From positions 372,001 to 436,000 of the forward strand of contig NZ_JAERRK010000007.1 of NCBI RefSeq assembly GCF_016741775.1: a DNA stretch of 64,000 nucleotides. Direction: 5' to 3'. The stretch's first letter is position 1. Every line of letters begins with the position of its first letter. This DNA is from Streptomyces actinomycinicus (GTDB lineage Bacteria > Actinomycetota > Actinomycetes > Streptomycetales > Streptomycetaceae). Shown here one piece after another: positions 24,161 through 32,290 of this stretch. The translations under genes and the position numbers were made by a program. The notes beneath the pieces were generated by a model, which saw only the letters and a list, made by a program, of their open reading frames with translations, was not told the origin of the DNA and did not search any database.

Positions 24161-25894
24161 ATGACGACCGCCCGCCCCCGTCCCCGCCCGGCCGCGTCCG
24201 AGGCCATGTCCGAGGGCCACCCCGGACACCCCTGGCACAGCCTGCACCTCGCCCTGCACACCGGCGGCGCGCAGACGGACGCGTTCGTCACCGACGACCT
24301 GGCCCCGCTCATGGACGGCCTGACGGCCGGCCCGGACGCAGCGTGGTTCTTCATCCGCTACGGCGAGGGTGGCCCCCATCTGCGGATCCGCTTCCGGGGC
24401 CCGCTGTCCGCCGGCACCGCTGCGGAACTGCCGGCCGTCCTCGGGGAGTTGGCGGCCGCCCGGCCCGCGGAGTTCACCGGCCCCTGGCCGTCCCGGCACG
24501 GCGAGGTGCGCGAGGTGCCGTACGTACCCGAGACCGAGCGGTACGGCGGCCCCGCCGCGCTGCCCCTCGCCGAGGAGGTGTTCGCCCACTCCACCCGCGC
24601 GGTCGTGGAGGCGCTGCGCGCGACCCCGGACCGCGCCGCCCGGCTTCCGCTCGCCCTCGACCTCGCTCACGCCACCGCCCACGCGCTCGGCCTGGAGGAA
24701 CTGGAGGCCTCGGGCTGGCTGCGCCGGCACGCCGCGTCCTGGCGATGGATCACCGAGCTGGAACCCCTGCCCGGGGCCGCCGTCCACTCCCGTGTGAACT
24801 CGGTGTTCGCCCTGCAGCGGCCGGGGCTGGTCCGGCGCGCCCGGGTGCTGCGCGCCGCTCTCGACGCGGGCACCGCCGCGCCCTGGCTGGCCGAGTGGGC
24901 GCGCGCGGTCGGCGCCGCTGACGTCCGGTTGCGCGAGGCCGTGCCCGCGGAGGAGGCCGCCCGGCGCGTGCCCTGGGTGTGGGCCTCCCAGTTGCACATG
25001 CTGTTCAACCGGCTGGGCGTGACGCCGGACGAGGAGCGGGCCGTCTGCCGCCTCGCGGCCCGCACGCTGCTGGAGACCGAGGACGACCCGGGGTTCTTCC
25101 CCGCCGGGCACCGTGCGGCGGACTACCAGTACCTGGAGCGCAGCAAGTTCCGGATCGGCCGGTCCGAGGACACCGCGCTGCGCGACCTGCCCCTGTCGCA
25201 GGCCCCCTCTGCGGCCCGGCTCGCGGCCGAACTTCCCCTGCCCGCGGATCCGTTGCCACAGCTGGCGCTCGCCGACGCGCTGCACCGGCGCAGCTCGGTG
25301 CGCGGGCCGCTGTACGGTCCGCTGGACGCGGGGACCCTGGGCGGGGTGCTGTGGTCCGCGTACGCCGAGAGTCACGCGACCCGGCAGCCCCTCGCGGACG
25401 GCACCGTACGCACCTTCCGGCACCGCCCGTATCCGAGCGCCGGTGCCCTGTACAGCGTGCGCGTGCGGCTGGTGGCTCTGGACGTCGCGGGGCTGGCCGC
25501 GGGCACGTACCACTGCGTGCCGGAGCGCCGCGCCCTGCTCCCCATCGGCCCGGCGCCGACCGTCGCCGCGCTCAAGGCGCTGTCCTCGTACCTCTCCCGG
25601 CCGGCGGACGACCCGGATGCGGTGGGCATCGACGAAGCCCCGGCGGTGCTCGCGGTCCACCTCGACCTCGGCCTGCTGCGCCGCCGTTACGGCCTGCGGG
25701 CGCTGCGGCTGGGCCTGTTGGAGGCCGGCCACCTCGCGCAGACGCTGCTGCTCACCTCAGCGGCGTTCGGCCTGGCCACCCTCCCGCTCGGCGGCCTCCA
25801 CGACGACCTGGCCCACGAACTCCTCGGCCTCGACGACCTGGACGAGCCGGTCCAGTACCTCCTCCCGCTGGGCCGGTCCGCCCCGCCCCGCTAG
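24161..25894 (+). CDS. lazF: Fused glutamate-elimination and azoline dehydrogenase protein
   Basis: This is a 577-residue protein with two domains. Residues about 20-310 are a SpaB-C-type elimination domain (WFFIRYGEGGPHLRIRFRG), which would remove glutamate to give dehydroalanines. Residues about 345-577 are an FMN-dependent nitroreductase-fold dehydrogenase of the SagB/McbC type (RRSSVRGPLYGPL, RPYPSAGALYSVRVR, LLEAGHLAQTLLLTSAAFG), which oxidises azolines to azoles. This fusion is a hallmark of lactazole-type clusters. It starts 7 bp after lazE and closes the operon. Its TAG stop is followed in frame by 79 further sense codons. Confidence 0.9.
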   Translation: MTTARPRPRPAASEAMSEGHPGHPWHSLHLALHTGGAQTDAFVTDDLAPLMDGLTAGPDAAWFFIRYGEGGPHLRIRFRGPLSAGTAAELPAVLGELAAARPAEFTGPWPSRHGEVREVPYVPETERYGGPAALPLAEEVFAHSTRAVVEALRATPDRAARLPLALDLAHATAHALGLEELEASGWLRRHAASWRWITELEPLPGAAVHSRVNSVFALQRPGLVRRARVLRAALDAGTAAPWLAEWARAVGAADVRLREAVPAEEAARRVPWVWASQLHMLFNRLGVTPDEERAVCRLAARTLLETEDDPGFFPAGHRAADYQYLERSKFRIGRSEDTALRDLPLSQAPSAARLAAELPLPADPLPQLALADALHRRSSVRGPLYGPLDAGTLGGVLWSAYAESHATRQPLADGTVRTFRHRPYPSAGALYSVRVRLVALDVAGLAAGTYHCVPERRALLPIGPAPTVAALKALSSYLSRPADDPDAVGIDEAPAVLAVHLDLGLLRRRYGLRALRLGLLEAGHLAQTLLLTSAAFGLATLPLGGLHDDLAHELLGLDDLDEPVQYLLPLGRSAPPR

Positions 25895-26134
25895 GCCCGT
25901 CCGTACGGCGAGTGGCTGCTCGTCATCACAGCGGTCACCTGCGCCGTCGTCGCCCTGCTCACCGCGTGGACGGGCCAGCCGTGGCCGCTCGTGCCCGCGG
26001 TCTGCGGGACCGTCGTCGCGGGTACGGGGTGGCTTCTCCACCGGGACCAGCGGCGCCGGGCCGACCGGTGGAAGTGGAGCACGCGCTGGGCCCGGTCAGC
26101 CGATCGTGACGACGCGTGCCCAGGACGGCGGTGA
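25895..26134 (+). pseudogene. In-frame membrane-protein fragment after lazF
   Basis: Directly after the lazF TAG the same frame stays open for 79 codons and encodes two hydrophobic helices (EWLLVITAVTCAVVALLTAW and QPWPLVPAVCGTVVAGTGW) followed by a basic tail RDQRRRADRWKWS. There is no ATG or good start codon at its beginning. It is most simply the 3' remnant of a small membrane protein gene; occasional stop readthrough that adds a membrane anchor to LazF is a less likely alternative. Its end overlaps the convergent VWA gene. Confidence 0.35.
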
Positions 26135-27496
26135 GTTCGGGACGTAGTCGGGGTCCTCCTCGTCCACCGCCTCGGCCGGCCGGGGGAAGAGTCCGACGAC
26201 GGTGCGGCAGGGCGGCTGGGCGGAGGGCCACGGTGTCTGGCCGTCCGTGAGGGCGACGATCACGTCCGGGCGCGGCCGGGAGCGGAGTGCCCTGGTGAAG
26301 CCGGAGCGCAGATCGGTTCCCCCGCCGCCGATCAGCTCCATGTGCTCGGCGCGGCAGAGCGGGACGGCGATCCCGGCCGCGGCGTCGCAGGAGATCACCG
26401 AGACCAGGTCGCGCCGCCCGCCCACCGCCCGTGAGATCGCCGCCACCTCCAGCAGCGCGCTGCCCAGCTCGGCGTCGCTCACGGACCCAGAGGTGTCGAT
26501 CACGACGCAGACCCGGGGCGGCGTACGGCGCAGACTGGGCAGCAGTACGCCGGGGACGCCGGCCGAGCGGCGGGACGGACGCCGGTAGCTGTGGTCCTGC
26601 CCCGCCCCTGGCCCGGCCGCCGCCGAGCGGACGGCCGCGCCCAGCAACTGCCGCCAGGGCTGCGGTGGATGGAACGCCTCGTCCGCCCATCGGCGCCATC
26701 CCTCCGGCGCGTTGCCCGGCCGGCCCTTGATGCCCTCGGCGACCCGGAAGCGCACCGCGTCCCGCTGCTGCCTGCTCAGCCCGTGTGCCCCGTCGGGCCC
26801 CAGCTCCCAGGGCCGTGCCTGCCCGTCGGCACCGCTGCCGCAGTCCAGCCAGGCCAGGCCGGCGGCGAGGCCGGACATCGACGCCGTCCGCAGGTACTCC
26901 TCCATCAGCAGGCCTTCGGGGAGCCGCAACAGCGACGGGCGTACCGCGCCGCTGGGTTGGGGCAGTCCCTCGCCGTAGATGTCGTCGTTGATCTCGAAGT
27001 CGGCGGCGATGTTCCGTCGCAGCCGCTCGCCCGGCCCGTGCTCCTGGTGCTCCCGCGCGTACCGCTCGCCCCGTCCGTGATGGTCGCGGAGCAGGTGGGA
27101 GACCTCGTGCACCCACACACCCGCCAGTTCCTCGACCGGGGTGCGCGCCACGAAGCCCGGCGAGACGTAGCAGCGCCAGTACGCGTCGACCGCCATCGTC
27201 GGCACCGATCGGTCCTCCATCACATGCAGCGCGAAGAGCGCGGCGGCCAGGTACGGACGCACCCGCACCGCGTGCAGCCGGGCGGCCAGCAACTTCTCCG
27301 TGTCCAGCGGGAGTCCGGGCCGGTCGCGGTCCGGACTCCCGCTGGAGCCGGCCGGCGGGCCGGGTACGGCGACCCGCACGGGACGGGGCGGCGCGGGCCG
27401 CGGCATGGGATACGGCCGCGGCATCGGGTTCGGCCGCGGTACGGGGCGGGGCGGGGCGCCCGGCAGCGGGCGCCGGCCCTCAGCGACCCCCGTCAT
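26096..27496 (-). CDS. VWA-like / putative metallopeptidase-domain protein (DUF2201 type)
   Basis: This is a 466-residue protein. After a Pro/Arg-rich N-terminus, residues about 90-200 carry a metallopeptidase-like helix with WVHEVSHLLRDHHGRGERYA, where HEVSH resembles a zinc-binding HExxH. The C-terminal domain is VWA-like (VCVVIDTSGSVSDAELGSAL and IGGGGTDLRSGFT). This two-domain build regularly accompanies MoxR ATPases. Here the ATG overlaps the stop of the MoxR gene by 4 bp. The role is probably in metal-cofactor insertion or stress-related remodelling; the target is unknown. Confidence 0.82.
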   Translation of the reverse strand: MTGVAEGRRPLPGAPPRPVPRPNPMPRPYPMPRPAPPRPVRVAVPGPPAGSSGSPDRDRPGLPLDTEKLLAARLHAVRVRPYLAAALFALHVMEDRSVPTMAVDAYWRCYVSPGFVARTPVEELAGVWVHEVSHLLRDHHGRGERYAREHQEHGPGERLRRNIAADFEINDDIYGEGLPQPSGAVRPSLLRLPEGLLMEEYLRTASMSGLAAGLAWLDCGSGADGQARPWELGPDGAHGLSRQQRDAVRFRVAEGIKGRPGNAPEGWRRWADEAFHPPQPWRQLLGAAVRSAAAGPGAGQDHSYRRPSRRSAGVPGVLLPSLRRTPPRVCVVIDTSGSVSDAELGSALLEVAAISRAVGGRRDLVSVISCDAAAGIAVPLCRAEHMELIGGGGTDLRSGFTRALRSRPRPDVIVALTDGQTPWPSAQPPCRTVVGLFPRPAEAVDEEDPDYVPNSPPSWARVVTIG

Positions 27497-28842
27497 CGGC
27501 CCGTCCCCGTCCCTGTCCCCGTTCCGTCGGCGTGGGCCGCCGCGCGTCCCACCGACTCCTCCGCCCGGCGGGCGACGCCGATCACCCCGGCCAGTCGCTC
27601 CACCGCTGCCGGCACCTCCCAGTCGTCGCGCCGCAGCGCGGCCAGCGCCGTCGCCGGGGCGACCAGCAGGTCCGCGGCACCGGTCTCCAGCGCCCGCACC
27701 AGCACCGCCCAGCCCGCCTCCCACCGTTCCCGCCCGGGCCGTGCGCCGACGGCGGCGACCACCGCCTCCAGCGCGGCCTGGCGCAGGTCGCCCCGCACCG
27801 GCAGCTCGGCGGAGGCGGGATCGGCCAGCAGCGTCTCCGGGTCCGGCAGGTCCATGCGGTCGAGATGGGCGAGGAGTTCCAGCCCGGGTCCGTCGCCCAC
27901 CGCGCCCCGCACCAGCAGGGCCAGTACCTCCCGGGAGACGGAGGCCGCCGTGCCGAAGGCCAGCAGTGTCAGTGCGGCTTCCCAGCTGCGGGGCGAGGGC
28001 CAGGCGCCACCGCGCCGCGTCTCGGTGGTCGGCAGCCGGTGGATCAACGTCGGCCGGGCTTCCAGGAAGCCGCAGACGGCGCGCCGGGCGAGGGTGACCG
28101 CGTCGCACAGCCGTTCCGGCTCCAGCCGCGGCAGCTCCGCTCGTGGCCAGACGCCGCCCAGCCCGCGGACGACCACTTCCCGGTCGTGCACCCAGTGCAG
28201 GTGCACGAACCGGTTGGCCAGCGGCGGGCTCAGCTCCCAGCCGTCCGCCGCCGAGGCGCGCGGGTTGGCGGCGGCCACGATCCTTACGCCCGGCGGCAGT
28301 TGCAGCGTGCCGACCTTCCGCTCGAGGACGACCCGGAGCAGGGCGGCCTGGACGGCGGGGGTGGCGGTGGAGAGTTCGTCCAGGAAGAGCAGTCCCCGCC
28401 CGGCCCGCACCAGTTCCACGGCCCACTGCGGCGGTGCCATCGGCACACCCCGCACCGCCGGGTCGTCGCCCACGATGGGCAGTCCGGAGAAGTCGGACGG
28501 CTCGTGGACGCTGGCGATCACCGTGGTCAGCGGCAGGTCCAGGGACGTGGCGAGCTGGGTCAGGGCCGCGGTCTTGCCGATGCCCGGTTCGCCCCAGAGC
28601 AGCACGGGCAGGTCGGCGGCGACGGCCAGGGTGAGCGCTTCGAGCTGCTCGTCGGCGCGCGGCTCGGTGCTGGTCGTGCGCAGGAGGGTCAGGAGGCTGT
28701 CGGCGACGGCCAGTTGGGCGCCGGTGCCGGAGAGGCCGACGGGGGTGGTGGCGTCCGCGTGGGATCCCGAGTCGGTTACGAGGGTGGGTGCGGGTACGTC
28801 GGCGTTCGTGGGCGGGGTGCGCAGGAGGGTGCTGGAAGTCAT
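27493..28842 (-). CDS. MoxR-type AAA+ ATPase
   Basis: This is a 449-residue ATPase with Walker A LLWGEPGIGKTAAL, Walker B GLLFLDELSTA, sensor 1 in VRIVAAANP, and an arginine-finger region ANRFVHLHW. MoxR proteins act with VWA partners as chaperones. I chose the ATG at 28842, 6 nt after AGGTG, over the ATG two codons upstream. The C-terminal tail contains a run of Gly-Thr repeats (TGTGTGTG). It is the upstream gene of a coupled pair with the VWA/metallopeptidase-like gene. Confidence 0.85.
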   Translation of the reverse strand: MTSSTLLRTPPTNADVPAPTLVTDSGSHADATTPVGLSGTGAQLAVADSLLTLLRTTSTEPRADEQLEALTLAVAADLPVLLWGEPGIGKTAALTQLATSLDLPLTTVIASVHEPSDFSGLPIVGDDPAVRGVPMAPPQWAVELVRAGRGLLFLDELSTATPAVQAALLRVVLERKVGTLQLPPGVRIVAAANPRASAADGWELSPPLANRFVHLHWVHDREVVVRGLGGVWPRAELPRLEPERLCDAVTLARRAVCGFLEARPTLIHRLPTTETRRGGAWPSPRSWEAALTLLAFGTAASVSREVLALLVRGAVGDGPGLELLAHLDRMDLPDPETLLADPASAELPVRGDLRQAALEAVVAAVGARPGRERWEAGWAVLVRALETGAADLLVAPATALAALRRDDWEVPAAVERLAGVIGVARRAEESVGRAAAHADGTGTGTGTGR

Positions 28843-29057
28843 GGGCATCACCTGGGGTGGGACGAGGGAACGGGAGGGGTCCGTCCGGATGGCTCGAGGG
28901 CGTGTGACGTGGAACTCGGGGCGATGACCGGGCACTTACGTGGACCGGGGTGGGCTGGTCGGGTACCGGCGCGGCACTTGGCGGGGGCCCGGTGCCGGTG
29001 CGGCGGGCTTTGTGAGGCAGCGGCGCTGAACCCGCCGCTGGTGCGGTGGTCGGCCGG

Positions 29058-30533
29058 TCAGCGCATCAGGCCTGTGCGCGGCCGGGCCCGGCTGCTGCTC
29101 TTGCGGCGCATCGCATGGGGCAGGCGCCGGTCGGGCCGGGGGCGGTGGCTCGCGTCCGGGTACTCCGCGCCCGAGGCGTTGCCGCCTCCTGTGCCGCCCG
29201 CCGCAGGGTGGTCCATGACGAGTCCTGAGCGGAACAGGCCGTGGTCGATGCGGCGGTCCGCGGCCGACTCAAGTTCCCGCCGCAGCGGCCCGTCGGAGAG
29301 GACGGCGTCGGGGCCGAGCAGGCCCTCGACCACGGCCAGCGCCCCGGCGACGTCCCCGTGACGGAGCCGCTCCCGCACGCCTGGCAGGGCCTCGGGGCTG
29401 CGGTGCACCGTGTCGATCGCCCGTAGGCAGGGCAGCGCCGGTCCGCCGAGCGCCACCAGCAGTTCCTCCCGGCGCAGTTGGGAAGGGTCGTGGTCGACCG
29501 CCGTCAGCATGCCGTCGCGCAGCGCGATCCGGTGGATCTCGCCCCGGCACCGCACCTGGTGCGGATCGTCGGGCGCGGAAGCGGGGCCGGCCGGTTCGGG
29601 CGTGCCCAGGGCCGCGGCGACCAGCGGATGCAGCCGATCGGCCGTGACGAGTCCGGCTCCGAGCAGTTCCAGGTCCGGAAGGACCCGGGTCGCCGTTTCC
29701 GGCAGCAGCGGGAGGGCCGCGATCCGCTGCCGTGGCAGTGGCTCCCGCAGCGGCCGGAGTGTGGGCGCATGGCTGTCGTCGGGGGCGACCAGCTCGAGCA
29801 CGGCTCGGCTCCGCGCGCCGAGCCGCACGGTGAAGGCGCCGCGAGTGCGTCCTGCGTCCCGCAACAGCAACTCCGCCTCGGCGGCCCACCGTGCCACGGC
29901 CCACGATGCGCCGCCGGCCGGGAGATCCGGCAGGAGTGCCGGACTGCCGGTCCCGGACGACGGGAGGGTCAGCACCCCGGGCGGTGCTCCCGGCGCCACG
30001 CTCCGCCGTACGAGTTCGCCGCTGCGTCCCGCGTCCCAGAGGTGGCGGTGCAGGTCGAGCCGGTAGCGCCGGTCGGGATGGGGGTGCGGGTGGTGTCCGC
30101 GGGTGCCGGATCCGGGCCCCTCCCACAGGGTCAGGGACATCCGCTGACCGGCGTCGGCCCAGGCCGGCGGTGTGCGCACGACCAAGTGGAGCGGCGTGGT
30201 GTCCGGGCTGCGATAGCGGGCCAGGCTGAGGGTGAGACCGGGCCGGAGCCGCCCGTCGGGAGCGATCCGGGGCATGTGCCAGCGCAGCAGATCCGGAGCC
30301 AGCCGGCGCAGGTCCGAGCGGAGGCTGGTGGCGATGTCGGTGCCGTGACGGTTGCGCACGGCGCGTGGATCGAGGTCGACGTCGATGCGGGCGGCGGCAC
30401 AGGCCCCGGACCAGTCGCCGACGGCACGGCGCGCGGTCGCTGTCTCGATCATGGACGGTGGCACGGCGTACTCGCGCACGCGTTGCCACATCAACAGGTG
30501 GGACGGGATGTCGTTCGTGAAGTGATGTGCCAT
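29058..30533 (-). CDS. Hypothetical protein linked to the MoxR/VWA pair
   Basis: This 491-residue protein has no signal peptide or membrane segment. It is rich in Leu, Arg and Asp, begins AHHFTNDIPSHLLMWQRVRE, and has a Ser/Arg/Gly-rich C-terminus (MRRKSSSRARPRTG). The middle contains RCRGEIHRIALRDGMLTAVD. I do not recognise a domain, but the gene lies 215 bp upstream of the MoxR gene on the same strand and such a third protein often accompanies MoxR/VWA pairs in streptomycetes. The start is ATG at 30533 (AAGGTGAG upstream); GTG at 30539 is possible. Confidence 0.65.
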   Translation of the reverse strand: MAHHFTNDIPSHLLMWQRVREYAVPPSMIETATARRAVGDWSGACAAARIDVDLDPRAVRNRHGTDIATSLRSDLRRLAPDLLRWHMPRIAPDGRLRPGLTLSLARYRSPDTTPLHLVVRTPPAWADAGQRMSLTLWEGPGSGTRGHHPHPHPDRRYRLDLHRHLWDAGRSGELVRRSVAPGAPPGVLTLPSSGTGSPALLPDLPAGGASWAVARWAAEAELLLRDAGRTRGAFTVRLGARSRAVLELVAPDDSHAPTLRPLREPLPRQRIAALPLLPETATRVLPDLELLGAGLVTADRLHPLVAAALGTPEPAGPASAPDDPHQVRCRGEIHRIALRDGMLTAVDHDPSQLRREELLVALGGPALPCLRAIDTVHRSPEALPGVRERLRHGDVAGALAVVEGLLGPDAVLSDGPLRRELESAADRRIDHGLFRSGLVMDHPAAGGTGGGNASGAEYPDASHRPRPDRRLPHAMRRKSSSRARPRTGLMR

Positions 30534-30679
30534 CAGCACTCACCTTGCGCGAACGATTCCCCCAATCCGTGAAGGGAGGAGTTCTTCATCCCGCGCATCG
30601 TAACCACGCTCCGGGGGTCTTGTCGTCGGATTTTCCGTCGCACGTCTCGGTCCTTCCGTGTCGGCCGTGTCGGCCCGGC

Positions 30680-31948
30680 TCAGACGGGGCTCAGCGGGTG
30701 TTCCGCCGTGGCGGAACGGGGTGGCCAGGCTTGGGGGGAAAGGATGCCGAGGACGTACGCGCGGGCGACGAGGGCCGGGCGGGTGGCGGCGTCGAGCAGG
30801 TCGCGCAGGCGGCTGAGGTGGTAGTCGACCGTCTGCCGTGAGAGGTGCAGGGCCGCGGCGATTTCCGCGTTGTTGTGCCCGGCGGCGAGCAGGGCGAGGA
30901 TGCGCACCTGGGCGGCCGTCAGGGGTGGCTGCGGCTCGTGGCGCAGTCCGGCATGGGTGACGACGGCCCACACCCCGGCCACACGTTCCACGGCGCAGGG
31001 CACGGCGCTCAGGTGGAGTTGCACGCGGCGCTGCCGGCTGTCCGCGTCGACCAGGACCGCGGCGGCACGGGCGCTCCTGCGCCGGCCGCCTATGAGGTCC
31101 GCCCAGGTCCGGTGCAGGGCCGTCCGTTCGGGGGTCCTGGCGAGCAGGGTGTCGGCGGGCAGCCCGATGAGGTCGGAGAGGCGGGCGTGCAGCAGTTCGG
31201 CCACGGCGGTGCCGGCTTCCGCCACCAGACCGTCCGCGGTCAGGCGGACGCAGGGCAGGCCGCTGTGGTCGCGCAGGATTCGCAAGTCCTCCTCGGCACG
31301 CCGGCGTTGGTCCAGGACCCGGGTGTAGTCGGTGACGTCGACGTAGATGCCGGCCACACAGCGGTGGCCGCCCCAGTGGACGGGGAAGCGGTATCCCGCG
31401 GCTTGCCCGGTGGTTCCGTCGGGGCGGCGGTAGGTGAGGGTGTGCCGTACGGACCTGCGGCCGGCCAGCACCTCTTGGTCGAGGGCGAGGAACCGCTTGA
31501 CGTCGGCGGGTTCGTCGACGTCGGCGAGGTGGCGGCCGATCACGGCGTCGCGGGTGGTGCCGTACAGGTGGGCGTACGCGTGGTTGGCCCATACGTAGCG
31601 GCCGGTCGCGTCGCGCACGAAGGCTGCGGCCGGGGTGAGGTCGGCGAAGGCGGCGTAAGGATTCTCCTCGGTACGGACGCCGACTTCGACGGCCACTCCC
31701 CTGCTGCCGTGCCGGTCGGGGCTGCCGTGGTGTGCGGGCCAGTTGACGTCGAAGGTACGGCCTTCGAAGCATGCCTGGTACGGGCCGGCGCCGTGGTGGT
31801 CGGCGCAGAGGGCCTCCAGGAAGCGGCGGGCGGTCCGTTCGTCGCCGAAGGCGCCGCCTCCGCTGTCGACCACTCTCAGCCCGCCGTCGGCCTCCCACCA
31901 GGACACCGGAAGGGGCGCGAGCAGCGTCTTGAAATCGGCCTCGTCCAC
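30680..31948 (-). CDS. PAS-domain LuxR-family transcriptional regulator
   Basis: This is a 422-residue protein. A PAS domain at about 95-215 (DLTPAAAFVRDATGRYVWAN, then YRFPVHWGGHRCVAGIYVDV) is followed by a second PAS-like region, and a C-terminal LuxR/GerE helix-turn-helix at about 345-405 (LTAAQVRILALLAAGHNNAE, LSRQTVDYHLSRLRDLL). It should sense a small molecule or redox state and bind DNA as a dimer. The start is GTG at 31948, with AAGGAG 7 nt upstream. It is divergent from the ATP-grasp operon, which is the likely target. Confidence 0.85.
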   Translation of the reverse strand: MDEADFKTLLAPLPVSWWEADGGLRVVDSGGGAFGDERTARRFLEALCADHHGAGPYQACFEGRTFDVNWPAHHGSPDRHGSRGVAVEVGVRTEENPYAAFADLTPAAAFVRDATGRYVWANHAYAHLYGTTRDAVIGRHLADVDEPADVKRFLALDQEVLAGRRSVRHTLTYRRPDGTTGQAAGYRFPVHWGGHRCVAGIYVDVTDYTRVLDQRRRAEEDLRILRDHSGLPCVRLTADGLVAEAGTAVAELLHARLSDLIGLPADTLLARTPERTALHRTWADLIGGRRRSARAAAVLVDADSRQRRVQLHLSAVPCAVERVAGVWAVVTHAGLRHEPQPPLTAAQVRILALLAAGHNNAEIAAALHLSRQTVDYHLSRLRDLLDAATRPALVARAYVLGILSPQAWPPRSATAEHPLSPV

Positions 31949-31978
31949 GGCCCAACTCCTTCAATTGTCCACTACATC

Positions 31979-31991
31979 ACTTTGAGTGACA
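31979..31991. promoter_or_regulatory. Operator-like palindrome TCACTTTGAGTGA
   Basis: Perfect arms TCACT and AGTGA flank TTG, 31 bp upstream of the LuxR regulator start and 300 bp upstream of the divergent ATP-grasp gene. The position fits autoregulation or co-regulation of the divergent operon. Confidence 0.4.
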
Positions 31992-32204
31992 CCACATGCG
32001 TATCCCGTAGCGCAGCAGACATGCGGAACGACAGGTGCCGGCTCCCGTGGACCGGGCGATCGCTAGCGCATCACCGGGCAGTCACCCGTCGGCAACTCCC
32101 GCTTCGATTCCGGCATTTGCCTGAACGGTTCGAGCGTCTCGCGTCCGCTGCGGGGAGTTGAGCCTGGTTCGCTGGAAGGAGTGGGCGGGACGGAGCACTC
32201 CGTT

Positions 32205-32259
32205 CCGGCGGCGAGGCCGCCGGCAGCCGCCCGCCCCCGGGCGCGGACCGCGCCCGGGG
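32205..32259 (+). other. Two consecutive perfect GC hairpins in the ATP-grasp operon leader
   Basis: The first is CCGGCGGC-gag-GCCGCCGG (32205-32223). The second is CCCCGGGCGCG-gac-CGCGCCCGGGG (32235-32259), an 11-bp perfect stem with a 3-nt loop ending 31 nt before the GTG. No gene upstream reads in this direction, so they are unlikely to be ordinary terminators and may attenuate or stabilise the operon mRNA. Confidence 0.55.
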
Positions 32260-32290
32260 TCTCCGGGACGACCGAGGGAGTTGGGTATCG

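Noticed and set aside
26591..28927. Long open frame antisense to the VWA and MoxR genes
   Set aside because: Arg/Pro/Ser-rich noise; the minus strand carries Walker and MIDAS-like motifs and coupled overlaps.
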